Origin: Lachnospiraceae bacterium UBA5899
GTDB lineage: Bacteria; Bacillota; Clostridia; Lachnospirales; Lachnospiraceae
Direction of reading: 5' to 3'
Length of the DNA stretch: 64,000 bases
NCBI GenBank assembly: GCA_002432425.1
Contig: DJEL01000031.1
Location: forward strand, 158,725-222,724
The notes under the pieces are model-generated. The model saw nothing but the letters and a program-made list of their open reading frames with translations, was not told the DNA's origin and made no database searches. Of this stretch, positions 26,007 to 34,385 are shown piece by piece. The stretch's first letter is position 1; the number at the start of each line of letters is the position of its first letter. Both the position numbers and the translations under genes were made by a program.

Positions 26007-26035
26007 AGTATACCACAAATGAGGGTATGTGGCAA
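26007..26035 (-). promoter_or_regulatory. Promoter of the DUF1846-ftsH unit
   Basis: On the minus strand TTGCCA (26030-26035) and TATACT (26007-26012) are separated by exactly 17 bp, and TGG before the -10 box gives an extended -10 element. Predicted start about 26000. Confidence 0.72.
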
Positions 26036-26202
26036 AGAGGGAAAACGGAATTTCCGATATGTTTCACACTTTTTTCGTATTTTCTTTTTAATATCATATG
26101 TTATTGTATATTATCCCTCTTTTCCGCCTTGTCGGGCAGCCGTTTTTTCCTTTGTTTTCCGTACTTTTTCTTCTATTTATGTTATTTCTGTCTGAAAATG
26201 CA

Positions 26203-26234
26203 AAATGCAGGACTTTTGATACAATCCTGCATTT
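26203..26234 (-). terminator. Terminator behind trxA
   Basis: A perfect 10-bp stem, AAATGCAGGA (26203-26212) with TCCTGCATTT (26225-26234) and a 12-base loop, lies about 97 bp behind the trxA stop codon. T runs flank it on both strands, so it can work in both directions. Confidence 0.75.
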
Positions 26235-26330
26235 TTTTGCTCTTTTTATTCTTTTTGCAAGTTTTCCGTCATATCTGGCAAAGGACTCTGTCGGACGTCC
26301 GGACTGTCATTTTTCAATAACGGGTGTTTC

Positions 26331-26648
26331 TTACAGTAAACTGTCACACACGGAAGCAAAATCTCCGCTGCTCATGGCGCCCACTCTGGAGAGCACCACT
26401 TCACCGTTTTTGATACCGACGAATGCGGGGATGCTGGTGATGCGGTACTTCTGCGCCAGCTCCGGGTTGTCATCCACATTGACCTTGCCCACTTTGAGCT
26501 TTCCTTCATAGGTCTCGGCTGCTTTTTCCACTACGGGGCCCATCATCTTGCAGGGTCCGCACCAGTCTGCGTAAAAATCAATGAGTACCGGCAGGTCTGC
26601 CTGCAGCACTTCTTCGTTAAAATTCTGTTCTGTAAACTTATATTCCAT
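26331..26648 (-). CDS. trxA: Thioredoxin
   Basis: A 105-residue thioredoxin with the redox motif W29-C30-G-P-C33-K and the cis-proline region near T-S-I-P74. It reduces disulfides in cytoplasmic proteins using electrons from thioredoxin reductase, which is not encoded in this window. It starts 32 bp behind trmB, so the two are probably cotranscribed. Confidence 0.95.
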   Translation of the reverse strand: MEYKFTEQNFNEEVLQADLPVLIDFYADWCGPCKMMGPVVEKAAETYEGKLKVGKVNVDDNPELAQKYRITSIPAFVGIKNGEVVLSRVGAMSSGDFASVCDSLL

Positions 26649-26680
26649 CGTTTCTCATCCTTTCTTCGGTATAGTATGTC

Positions 26681-27319
26681 CTATCTGTAAATAATATATT
26701 TGCAGATGGGATTGCCGGCGGCTGAAAATTTTTCTTCGTATTCCGTCATGATATTGCCTTCCATGAGCTTTTCGTCCGCATGTAAATCGTAGGTAAGCAC
26801 CTCCGCCCGAAATCCGGCTTCCGGCAGCTCCTCCACGGCAAAGTCAAATAAATCCCTGTTATCCGTTTTGAACTCAATCCTGCCGTCCTTTTTTAAGATT
26901 TCATCGTATCTTTTTAAAAACTGTCTGGAAGGAAGTCTTCTCTTGGCATGTCTGTCCTTGGGCCAGGGGTCGGAAAAGTTCAGGTAAATCCGGTCCACTT
27001 CTCCCGCTGCAAACACATCGGTAATTTCCTCGGCATCCATACGGATGAACTTCAGGTTGGGAAGCTCGTCCTCCTCCATTTTCTGGATGGCGCGCAGCAG
27101 CACACTGGAGTATTTCTCAATGCCGATATAGTTGATGCCCGGGTTTTCTTTTGCCAGGGTATGTAAAAATTTTCCTTTTCCCATGCCGATTTCGATTCGT
27201 ACGGGGTGGTCATTGCCGAATACTTCTTTCCACTGGCCTTTCTTTTCCTGCGGCTCCTGCACCACATAGATGCTGTCCGCAATCACTTCCCTGGAACCGG
27301 TAATATTTCTAAGACGCAT
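26681..27319 (-). CDS. trmB: tRNA (guanine-N7-)-methyltransferase
   Basis: A 212-residue SAM-dependent enzyme that methylates G46 of tRNA. The SAM-binding E-I-G-M-G-K-G motif (about 43-49) and the family signature F-S-D-P-W-P-K-x-R-H-A-K-R-R-L in the middle are present. Its start is divergent from the carboxypeptidase gene. Confidence 0.94.
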   Translation of the reverse strand: MRLRNITGSREVIADSIYVVQEPQEKKGQWKEVFGNDHPVRIEIGMGKGKFLHTLAKENPGINYIGIEKYSSVLLRAIQKMEEDELPNLKFIRMDAEEITDVFAAGEVDRIYLNFSDPWPKDRHAKRRLPSRQFLKRYDEILKKDGRIEFKTDNRDLFDFAVEELPEAGFRAEVLTYDLHADEKLMEGNIMTEYEEKFSAAGNPICKYIIYR

Positions 27320-27372
27320 ATTCTTTTACCAAACTCTTTCTGTCCATCTTTGTAAACTGAAATAAAAAGCAC

Positions 27373-27478
27373 TTTACAACCGCTTTTGCTTTTTTATTAT
27401 ACCTTATTTTATAAGGAAAAGAAAGTACGAAAAGAAATACAAAAAACTCTTTGGTTTTTTCTGCCGATAGTGTATCAT
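27373..27478 (+). promoter_or_regulatory. Candidate promoters of the carboxypeptidase gene
   Basis: Two possible promoters: TTTACA (27373-27378) with TATTAT (27395-27400), spacing 16; and TTGGTT (27451-27456) with TATCAT (27473-27478), spacing 16. The second would leave a leader of about 27 nt before the start codon. Both are moderate matches. Confidence 0.45.
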
Positions 27479-27511
27479 AGAGAGGTGCCCTCAGGGGAAA
27501 AGGGAGGATGT

Positions 27512-29050
27512 TTGATTTTGTTTCGTATACATAAATTAGTAAAAAAATACGGTGCGGCGTTGTTTGCCGCTTCTGTTGCGGCAGTGTGGATCTTTAACAG
27601 CCTTTCGGCGTATGCGCTGCCCGTCATTGCGGATGCGGATACCCGCACTGCCATACCCATTGAGTCCAACAGCATACCGAACTGGCCGCAGGGACCCGTT
27701 ATTTCCGCCCAGTCCGCCATTCTGATAGATGCCGACACCGGTGCGGTTTTATATTCCAAAAACGCCCATGAGCAGTTGTATCCCGCCAGCACCACCAAAA
27801 TACTGACCTGTCTCATCGCCACGGAGCGCTGCTCCCTGACCGACACCGTGACATTTTCCCACGATGCGGTCTTCGATACGCCAAGAGACTCCAGCAACAT
27901 TGCCATGGATGTGGGCTATGAGCTTACCCTCGAACAGTGCCTGCAGGCAATTTTAATTGCCTCCGCCAACGAGGCTTCCTATGCGGTTGCCGAGCACATC
28001 AGCGGCACCACGGACTGGAGCGTCTTTGCCGACATTATGAACGAGCGTGCCAAAGAACTGGGCTGTGTGGATTCCCATTTTGTAAACCCCAACGGTCTGC
28101 CCGATGAGAACCACTATACCTCTTCCTACGACCTTGCCCGTATCGGTATGGCATTTTTCAAAAATGACCTGCTCTGCAAAATTTCCTCCACGTCCCGTCT
28201 GGAGCTGGAGCCCACGGAAAAGCAGCCCAAGCATGTTATCGAAAACTCCAAAAACCAGCTTTTCCCCGGAAAAACCTATGCCTACGAGTACTTAGTCGGC
28301 AGCAAGACCGGTTACACGGTTGCCGCCAAAAGCACGCTGGTTTCCTGTGCGGAAAAAGACGGGCTGAAGCTGATTGCCGTTGTCATGGTGGAGGACTCCC
28401 CGGCGCAGTTTGCGGATACGGTATCTTTGTTCCAGTATGGTTTTGAAAACTTTGAAAAAGTAAATATTTCCCAGAAGGAAACCCGTTACCGGATGGAAAA
28501 CAGCAATGCCTTTTACGGCGGCAGCGATATTTTCGGAAGCAGCCAGCCGATTTTATCCATCAATACCCAGGATACCATTATCCTGCCGAAAACTGTTCCC
28601 TTTGAGGATTTGACATCGGAAATCACCTATGACCCCGACTCCCCCGACGAAGCGGCGCTCATCACCTACACCTATCAGGGCGAATTTTTAGGCTCCGTTG
28701 CCGTGAATTTTACCGCCAGCACGGAAAAGGGCTACGATTTCACCGCCGCCGTGGAGCCGGAAAAGAAAACCAGCCTGCCAAGGGTTATTTTTATCAATGT
28801 GGTAAAGGTTATTCTCTGGATTGTAGGCATTGCCGGAGGCATCATCCTGCTGCTTATCCTGTATGCCTTTATCCACAATTACCATTTTGAACTGCGGAAA
28901 CGGGGTGGCAGAAAGATCTGGCTCAAGACCCGGAAGCGGAATCTTACACGGTATCAGAAAAGCAGAATTGCCGCTGCCAAAAAGAATATCCGGCAGCAGA
29001 AAAAAAGACAGAGAAAAGAGAAGAGACGCAGTTGGGAGGATGACGAATAA
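27512..29050 (+). CDS. D-alanyl-D-alanine carboxypeptidase (penicillin-binding protein)
   Basis: About 512 residues, an S11-type D,D-carboxypeptidase that trims the pentapeptide of peptidoglycan outside the membrane. A signal peptide (about 1-36) is followed by the active-site motifs S93-T-T-K96, S151-A-N153 and K265-T-G267. A C-terminal membrane helix (about 430-455) and a very basic tail anchor it. No ATG fits: the frame begins with TTG at 27512 (4 bases behind GGGAGG) or TTG at 27518 (10 bases behind); I chose the first. An ATG in another frame at 27508 opens only eight codons. Its terminator overlaps its last codons. Confidence 0.92.
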   Translation: MILFRIHKLVKKYGAALFAASVAAVWIFNSLSAYALPVIADADTRTAIPIESNSIPNWPQGPVISAQSAILIDADTGAVLYSKNAHEQLYPASTTKILTCLIATERCSLTDTVTFSHDAVFDTPRDSSNIAMDVGYELTLEQCLQAILIASANEASYAVAEHISGTTDWSVFADIMNERAKELGCVDSHFVNPNGLPDENHYTSSYDLARIGMAFFKNDLLCKISSTSRLELEPTEKQPKHVIENSKNQLFPGKTYAYEYLVGSKTGYTVAAKSTLVSCAEKDGLKLIAVVMVEDSPAQFADTVSLFQYGFENFEKVNISQKETRYRMENSNAFYGGSDIFGSSQPILSINTQDTIILPKTVPFEDLTSEITYDPDSPDEAALITYTYQGEFLGSVAVNFTASTEKGYDFTAAVEPEKKTSLPRVIFINVVKVILWIVGIAGGIILLLILYAFIHNYHFELRKRGGRKIWLKTRKRNLTRYQKSRIAAAKKNIRQQKKRQRKEKRRSWEDDE

Positions 29051-29067
29051 GTCATCCTCCCTTTTTT
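29034..29067 (+). terminator. Terminator built into the ends of two convergent genes
   Basis: A perfect 11-bp stem (29034-29044 with 29051-29061), 6-base loop and T6 tail. The carboxypeptidase stop codon lies in the loop and the exonuclease stop codon in the right arm, so both genes end inside it. Only the plus strand has the T tail, so it mainly stops the carboxypeptidase transcript. Confidence 0.9.
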
Positions 29068-29984
29068 AATTTCGCCCGCTTTTCCCGCAGGGTTTCCATT
29101 TCTTCCTCCGTAATAAAGCGCATGGTTTTTACCACAAACACCTTGTCGTCCTGTGTTTTGCGGATACGGATTTTGCCTTTCAGGTAACCGTGCTTTTCAC
29201 AGTAAGCGGCACAGTAATAATGCCTGCCGTTTACTGTAAACCAGCGGATTTTCTTTTTTAAGTTCCGGCGGCAGATGTAGCATTTGCTGCTGATGACCTC
29301 CCAGTCCGCCAGCGCTTCGCTCTTGCTGTCGAATGCCCGGGAAATGTACTTGGCATAGGTGCCAAACACAATCCTTACCTCATCCTCCCTTTTTACGGGC
29401 GGATGGAACAAATCGAAGGACACTCTCCTGCAGGTTTCTTCCGGTATTTTGGCGAATACTTTTCCGGTGTAATAGGCGTCGCTGAATGCCCGATGGAACG
29501 GAATGTCCTTTTCAATCTGTAAAAAGTCCACCGCATATTCCAGCGCCTTCCGGCTTCTGCCGTCTTCAAACGTCAGGCTGAACAGCTTCTGTACATCCAA
29601 AAAAGGCAGCGGCTTATCGGTCAGCGGTTCCATGCCGTAATACTGCATGTTGTTCTGCAGCTCCGACAAATCCTGCGGTCCCCAGGTACAGAACACCGGA
29701 TTGTCCCCGCACCAGGCTCGGAATTCCTCCATAACCTCGGGGAACGGTCTGCCCTGCCGGAGCTGGCTCATCTTCATATGGATGAGACGGCTGGTAATTT
29801 TATTCAGTTCGTGATAAATCTGGGGTTTGATAAGCTGGGAAAATTCCCCGGTCATCCGACGGTTCCCGTCCATGCGGACGGCGCCGATTTCGATGATTTC
29901 AAACTGCAGCTTTTTGTCCGCCGCTTCCGGGTCACAGCTCTGGTTCCATTCCAAATCCAGTATTATGAAATTCTTTTCCGTCAC
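29052..29984 (-). CDS. DEDD-type 3'-5' exonuclease with C-terminal zinc-ribbon-like tail
   Basis: A 310-residue protein. The N-terminal exonuclease domain (about 1-190) opens with I-L-D-L-E-W, carrying the first Asp and Glu of the DEDD set, and has H-R-A-F-S-D-A near its end for the last His/Asp. It resembles KapD/exonuclease-III-epsilon types that trim RNA or DNA. After it come about 110 residues with C-x2-C and C-x3-C-x2-H spacing that look like a zinc site. A GTG at 29982-29984 sits 5 bases behind AGGAGG, which fixes the start better than the open frame upstream. The natural substrate is unknown. Confidence 0.8.
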   Translation of the reverse strand: MTEKNFIILDLEWNQSCDPEAADKKLQFEIIEIGAVRMDGNRRMTGEFSQLIKPQIYHELNKITSRLIHMKMSQLRQGRPFPEVMEEFRAWCGDNPVFCTWGPQDLSELQNNMQYYGMEPLTDKPLPFLDVQKLFSLTFEDGRSRKALEYAVDFLQIEKDIPFHRAFSDAYYTGKVFAKIPEETCRRVSFDLFHPPVKREDEVRIVFGTYAKYISRAFDSKSEALADWEVISSKCYICRRNLKKKIRWFTVNGRHYYCAAYCEKHGYLKGKIRIRKTQDDKVFVVKTMRFITEEEMETLREKRAKLKKGG

Positions 29985-30039
29985 GTCTGCCTCCTGGTTC
30001 TCACAATGTGCAGTGCGCATCCGACTGCTCCATTCTGTC

Positions 30040-31797
30040 TTACTTCTGCTCCGTTCCGTACAGCTCCACGATTTTCTGCTGGGCTGCCGTTTTTTCCTTT
30101 ACCGCTTCCAAATCAAACGCGTAAACCGCATCGTACCCCAGGCTCTTTACCTTGGACTGCATGGTGCTCTGCAGGCTGTAAAATTCCTCTTCATCCCGGG
30201 CAAATACCATTTTCCAGGAATAATCCACGATAATGTTCCGGCACTGGCTGCGCAGAGTGGTGATTTCCGAGTCCTCGGAAGGATAATTGAAATTGCAGCC
30301 CGGCGAAACCGCTATCATATTGTGTGCATTCAGATATTCCAGTGTGGACTCGGCGCCCATGTGTTCCTTCCAGTTTTCGTCCAGCTCCGTATTTTCCATG
30401 GCAGTCACGGAGTCCCAGAGCTGGTAGGCATAGGGGAAACCGTCCTTTGTCAAATCGGACTGTACGATGGGCTTGTAATTCAGTTCGGAAATACCGTCGC
30501 TCCACAGACCGCCGCCCCACTCTTCGGGCAGCTCCACATCGCCGTTCATCAGCGCCTGCATGCCGAAATCCGTCAGCACCGGCCCGTTTTCCGTGCGCTC
30601 CCAGGTCAGCCCCTCCGGTCCCGCCGTGCCGCCTGCCACCTGGGCGCTGTTGTTGAAAACGCCTTCCTCGGAATACAACCAGTCTATGAAATCCGCCAGC
30701 CTTTCGGGGTCCTTGGCATTGCTGCCGATACAGATAATTTCCTGGTCGTTGCCCATGGGACGGCAGCCGTAGGAATAAATCTGCATATCGTCGATGGTCG
30801 CCAGCATGAAGCCCTTGCCCTCTTCCTTGTTGGAAAGAGTATTGTACGCCGACTGGGACAGCCACGGCCATACGCAGAAGAAGATGTCGCCCTGCTGGTA
30901 TTTTAAGAATACGCTGTCGTAATTCTGGGTGGGGGACTCGGGGTCCACCAGTCCGAGCTGATTGGCTTCAAAATAAAATTTCAAAGTACGCATGTATATC
31001 GAGTCGGAGTCCACAATGCTCTGGTAATCGCTTCCGTCCGCCTTTGCCAGTACAAACCCGCTTTCATCATAGCCGTAAAGACAGGCGGGCTGCTTGGCGT
31101 TGTTCATCATATTGCCGTCCCAGTCCTTAAAGAAGGAAAACGCATAGGTCGGATTACCCACATCGCTGTAAGGCATCAGCTCCTGCATATCCTTCAGCAC
31201 CGGCAGCAAGTCCTCCAGCGTCTTAATTTCGGGATAACCGAGCTGCTCATACAAATCCCAGCGCAGATAGGGACCATAGGTGGGCTCCATGGTCTCGCTG
31301 GAGGTCAGAGGGGAATTCTGGGAAAGCTCGGAAGGAATGGCATAAATGCCCGTAGTGGAAACCCGGTTGTTCAAATCCCGGATAGCGGTTTCATACCGCA
31401 TGATGTCCTTTCCCTTGAGATACCCGCTCATATCCATGATAAGTCCTGCCGTCACCATGCTTTCGAGATTGCCCTTGTCACCGCCCACAATGACCAAATC
31501 GCCAAGATTGCCCGCTGCGGAGCGGATACCGTAGAGGGTGTCTCCGCCGCCCGCCACATTGGGGGCAATGATGTTGAGCTCCATGTTGAAGCGGTCCTTT
31601 ACCACCTTGGCAAACCAGCCGGACTGGATGCCCTGGAAGTTTGCCTGGGCATCAAACACATCCACGGTGATAAATTCTTTATAGGGACATTTGTTCCTGT
31701 TTTTCTCTTTGGTGAAAAGGATGCTTCCCACTGTAATCACACATAAAAGCGTGCAGGCAAGCAGTATCATCCCGGTTTTCTTCTTTATTTTTTTCAC
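30040..31797 (-). CDS. Extracellular solute-binding protein, LplA family
   Basis: A 585-residue family 1 sugar-binding protein. An N-terminal membrane segment (about 9-29) exports or anchors it; there is no good lipobox. The body matches the second binding protein in this window (35059-36747) along its length, for example G-W-F-A-K near residue 60 and R-W-D-L-Y-E-Q-L-G-Y-P-E. Such proteins catch oligosaccharides for LplB/YtcP permeases. No permease lies next to it, so it may share the pair encoded at 36.8-39.3 kb. The start is GTG at 31795-31797; an ATG two bases away is out of frame. Confidence 0.87.
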   Translation of the reverse strand: MKKIKKKTGMILLACTLLCVITVGSILFTKEKNRNKCPYKEFITVDVFDAQANFQGIQSGWFAKVVKDRFNMELNIIAPNVAGGGDTLYGIRSAAGNLGDLVIVGGDKGNLESMVTAGLIMDMSGYLKGKDIMRYETAIRDLNNRVSTTGIYAIPSELSQNSPLTSSETMEPTYGPYLRWDLYEQLGYPEIKTLEDLLPVLKDMQELMPYSDVGNPTYAFSFFKDWDGNMMNNAKQPACLYGYDESGFVLAKADGSDYQSIVDSDSIYMRTLKFYFEANQLGLVDPESPTQNYDSVFLKYQQGDIFFCVWPWLSQSAYNTLSNKEEGKGFMLATIDDMQIYSYGCRPMGNDQEIICIGSNAKDPERLADFIDWLYSEEGVFNNSAQVAGGTAGPEGLTWERTENGPVLTDFGMQALMNGDVELPEEWGGGLWSDGISELNYKPIVQSDLTKDGFPYAYQLWDSVTAMENTELDENWKEHMGAESTLEYLNAHNMIAVSPGCNFNYPSEDSEITTLRSQCRNIIVDYSWKMVFARDEEEFYSLQSTMQSKVKSLGYDAVYAFDLEAVKEKTAAQQKIVELYGTEQK

Positions 31798-31851
31798 ATC
31801 CGAACCTGCCTTTGTCTTGTTTCTTTTGTCCGTACAATAAGCATATATTTC

Positions 31852-31860
31852 ATTATACCA
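31852..31860 (-). promoter_or_regulatory. Extended -10 promoter of the binding-protein gene
   Basis: On the minus strand TGGTATAAT gives a perfect -10 box (31852-31857) with an extended TG. The -35 region (TTTTCG at 17 bp) is poor, which fits a promoter needing an activator. Confidence 0.6.
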
Positions 31861-31893
31861 TGAAGTGGCATATACGAAAATACTCTTTTTTCA

Positions 31894-31922
31894 TTGCGTT
31901 TTCGCTCCGTTTCTTCTATAAT
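31894..31922 (+). promoter_or_regulatory. Promoter of the response regulator gene
   Basis: TTGCGT (31894-31899) and TATAAT (31917-31922) with 17-bp spacing; predicted start about 31929, inside the palindrome at 31926-31939. It diverges from the binding-protein promoter. Confidence 0.7.
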
Positions 31923-31925
31923 TTA

Positions 31926-31939
31926 GTTACTATAGTAAC
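31926..31939. promoter_or_regulatory. 14-bp palindrome at the regulator start site, candidate operator
   Basis: GTTACTATAGTAAC is a perfect palindrome covering the predicted transcription start of the regulator gene. The half-site GTTACT reappears as an inverted repeat upstream of the permease operon (39349-39373). A repressing or autoregulatory role for the AraC-type regulator is plausible from position. Confidence 0.5.
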
Positions 31940-31963
31940 ATTGTTCATAGAGTGGGAGATTTT

Positions 31964-33526
31964 ATGTACACAGTATTTATTGTTGACGATGAAGCCCTTA
32001 TCCGGGACGGTCTGAAACAGATTATCGATTGGGAAGCACTCGGTTTTACCGTTTGCGGCGAAGCCTCCAACGGGGAGGATGCCGAAAAGGAAATTCTCAA
32101 GAAGCAGCCCGACCTTACCCTGATGGATATCCGAATGCCCCGGAAGCCGGGGCTGGATGTGGTTGCCTCCGTGCGTGAAAATGATTTCAAAGGCAAGTTC
32201 ATCATCTTAAGCGGCTATTCCGATTTCAAATATGCGCAGGAAGCCATCCGCTACGGGGTGGAGTTTTACCTGACAAAACCCATTGACGAGGACGAGCTTC
32301 TCTCCTCCGTCACCACCATCAAAACAGCCCTTGACAGTGAGAACCGCGACCAGGATACTTACGACCTTTTAAAGAAAAAAGCCCGCAATGTCATCCTGCA
32401 CGACCTGGTTACCGTGGGACTGGAAACAGACTCGGACACCATTGCCGATTTGGAACTGGAAGCGGACATCTATCAGGTGGTTATTTACGAAAACTTCAGC
32501 AGCCAGCCCGGCAGCACCTTTTACAGCTTCGCGGATTTATTAAAGGTTTCCAACAAGCAGGAGCACACCTTCTACCATTTCACGGAGGACTCCAAGGATG
32601 TTATCCTCTTAAAAGGCACCTATGCGCTGAACCGTTTTCAGGATTTCTTAAACCATTACGAGGACGTGAACCCGCCCCAGAAGGGCAGCCCCATGGACTC
32701 CCTGTTTATCAGCTACGGCCGTCCGGTGAAGCAGCTTTCCGAGCTGCCTATCTCCTATAAGGATGCGGCTTTCCTGATTTCCAGACGTTTTTTCTGTTTG
32801 CAGGGACAGCACACCTTAGGCTATGCGGAGCTTCCCCATTTTAATACGGCATCCACCCTGCAGCCGGAAAAACTGCAGCATTATGCCGATTACCTTGTAG
32901 GTTACTTACAGACCTTCAACCGCAAAAATGTGGTTACAACCCTTACGGAGATGGAGAACTACCTTTACAACGTGGAAAACAGCATTTCCGAAGTAAAGCT
33001 GTTCCTGACGGATATGTATCTGCGTATCAAGGAAAAGATTAACTTAATCTACAATACGCTGACGATACCTTTTCCGACCAACTCCAATGTCATTGATTAT
33101 ATAGAGAAAAAGCCTTACCTGTATGAAATCATCCAGTTCTTCTCCGAACAGTTCGAGATGATTATGAATGCGACCGGCAATCCTTCCCGCAACAACGTGC
33201 TGGACGATATTCTCTATTACATTGACCACAACTACTACAACAATATCAAGCTGGAGTCCATTGCGCCCCTGTTTGGTTATAACAGCGCTTATCTCGGAAA
33301 GATTTTCAACAAGACCGTGGGCGAAAGCTTCAACTCCTATGTGGACCATGTGCGGATTGAACATTCCAAGGAAATGCTGCTGGCGGGCAACTTAAAGGTT
33401 TATGAAGTGGCGGAGCGTGTGGGCTACCGCAACGTAGATTATTTCCATAAAAAATTCCGGAAATACGTGGGTGAGAGTCCCGCCGAATTCCGGAAACAGA
33501 ACGGAAGCACAGCCGAGGACGAATAA
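31964..33526 (+). CDS. Response regulator with AraC-type DNA-binding domain (YesN type)
   Basis: A 520-residue regulator. The receiver domain (about 1-120) has the acidic pair D8-D9, phosphoacceptor D55 in L-M-D-I-R-M-P, and the conserved Lys in L-T-K-P. A long central region (about 130-400) of unknown fold follows, then two AraC helix-turn-helix motifs (about 415-515) ending in the family signature F-H-K-K-F-R-K-Y-V-G-E-S-P. Its partner is most likely the YesM-type kinase at 41356-43188. The ATG was chosen because GGGAG sits 7 bases upstream; a GTG four codons earlier overlaps that site. Confidence 0.92.
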   Translation: MYTVFIVDDEALIRDGLKQIIDWEALGFTVCGEASNGEDAEKEILKKQPDLTLMDIRMPRKPGLDVVASVRENDFKGKFIILSGYSDFKYAQEAIRYGVEFYLTKPIDEDELLSSVTTIKTALDSENRDQDTYDLLKKKARNVILHDLVTVGLETDSDTIADLELEADIYQVVIYENFSSQPGSTFYSFADLLKVSNKQEHTFYHFTEDSKDVILLKGTYALNRFQDFLNHYEDVNPPQKGSPMDSLFISYGRPVKQLSELPISYKDAAFLISRRFFCLQGQHTLGYAELPHFNTASTLQPEKLQHYADYLVGYLQTFNRKNVVTTLTEMENYLYNVENSISEVKLFLTDMYLRIKEKINLIYNTLTIPFPTNSNVIDYIEKKPYLYEIIQFFSEQFEMIMNATGNPSRNNVLDDILYYIDHNYYNNIKLESIAPLFGYNSAYLGKIFNKTVGESFNSYVDHVRIEHSKEMLLAGNLKVYEVAERVGYRNVDYFHKKFRKYVGESPAEFRKQNGSTAEDE

Positions 33527-33540
33527 TCCCCGGCTGTTTT
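33510..33540 (+). terminator. Terminator spanning the regulator stop codon
   Basis: CAGCCG (33510-33515) pairs with CGGCTG (33531-33536), extended by two more pairs after one mismatch, and is followed by TTTTCTTTT. The TAA stop (33524-33526) lies in the loop, so the hairpin starts within the coding sequence. Confidence 0.8.
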
Positions 33541-33554
33541 CTTTTGCTTATACC

Positions 33555-34385
33555 CTACTTGTAATCACAGATATTGTCCAGCCAGGTGTGCGCCATACCA
33601 AGCCAGGTCTGGCAGGCAGGAATGACTTCACACTCATAGGAGGTCTCTGTCAGCTTATTGGCAAGTCCGATACCGTGGCCGCCTTCCGGGTACATATGGA
33701 ACTCGGTCGGAATGCCTGCCTCTTTCATGGCGCTGACAAGCAGCAGGGAATTTTCCACCGGTACGCAGCCGTCCGTGAACGTATGCCAGATAAAAGCAGG
33801 CGGTGTGTCTGCGTTCACCTGGTTTTCTAAGGACATTTTCTCCACCAGTTCGTCGTATCTGTCCCCAAGTAAATTCTTAAAGGAGTCCCTGTGGGCAAAT
33901 TTGCCGGAAGTAATGACCGGGTAATTCAAAATCATGCCCTGGGGTCTTAACAGCTCCTTCTGCGCTTCGGTAAGTCCCATTCTTTCCCTGAGCCGGTCCT
34001 CGCTCCAGAACATACCGTAGGAGGCTGCCAGATGGCCGCCCGCAGAAGAACCGACCACTACAATGTGGTCCGCATCAATATGCCATTTTTCCGCATTTTC
34101 CCGCAAAGTAAGCACGGTTCTTGCCACCTCTGTCAGGGCTGCCGGGTATACGGCGGGCGCAATGGAATATTTCAAAACCACTGTCTGATAGCCCATGGCA
34201 AAGTACTGCATCGCCATGATTTCGCCCTCTCTTGCGGAAAGATAGCAGTAACCGCCGCCGGGACATATGATGACCGCCGGTCTTTTTTTAATTTTATATT
34301 CTTCGGACTCTTCCATAAAATACGTTTCAAAGCAGGCACCCGGTAAGGAGCCTGCTTCGTGTAAGGAAATTATTTCGTGTATCAT
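33555..34385 (-). CDS. Alpha/beta-hydrolase, acetyl-esterase type
   Basis: A 276-residue alpha/beta hydrolase of the BD-FAE/acetyl-xylan-esterase-like group. The oxyanion loop C-P-G-G-G-Y (about 41-46), nucleophile in G-S-S-A-G-G, an Asp in H-T-F-T-D-G and the catalytic His in G-G-H-G are present. No signal peptide is seen, so it would remove acetyl groups from imported oligosaccharides in the cytoplasm. The start overlaps the end of the YesL gene by 4 bases (ATGA), showing translational coupling and membership of the permease operon. Confidence 0.87.
   Translation of the reverse strand: MIHEIISLHEAGSLPGACFETYFMEESEEYKIKKRPAVIICPGGGYCYLSAREGEIMAMQYFAMGYQTVVLKYSIAPAVYPAALTEVARTVLTLRENAEKWHIDADHIVVVGSSAGGHLAASYGMFWSEDRLRERMGLTEAQKELLRPQGMILNYPVITSGKFAHRDSFKNLLGDRYDELVEKMSLENQVNADTPPAFIWHTFTDGCVPVENSLLLVSAMKEAGIPTEFHMYPEGGHGIGLANKLTETSYECEVIPACQTWLGMAHTWLDNICDYK

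Larger units (their letters stand above)
25981..26330. other. Gene-free spacer between DUF1846 gene and trxA
   Basis: 350 bp without a credible gene. It holds the promoter of the DUF1846 gene (26007-26035) and the terminator of the trmB-trxA unit (26203-26234). The sequence between is T-rich with no other structure that I can support. Confidence 0.8.

Noticed and set aside
30191..30871. A 226-codon minus-strand frame inside the first binding-protein gene
   Set aside because: It lies in another frame of a well-conserved binding protein, has low-complexity composition and no ribosome binding site.
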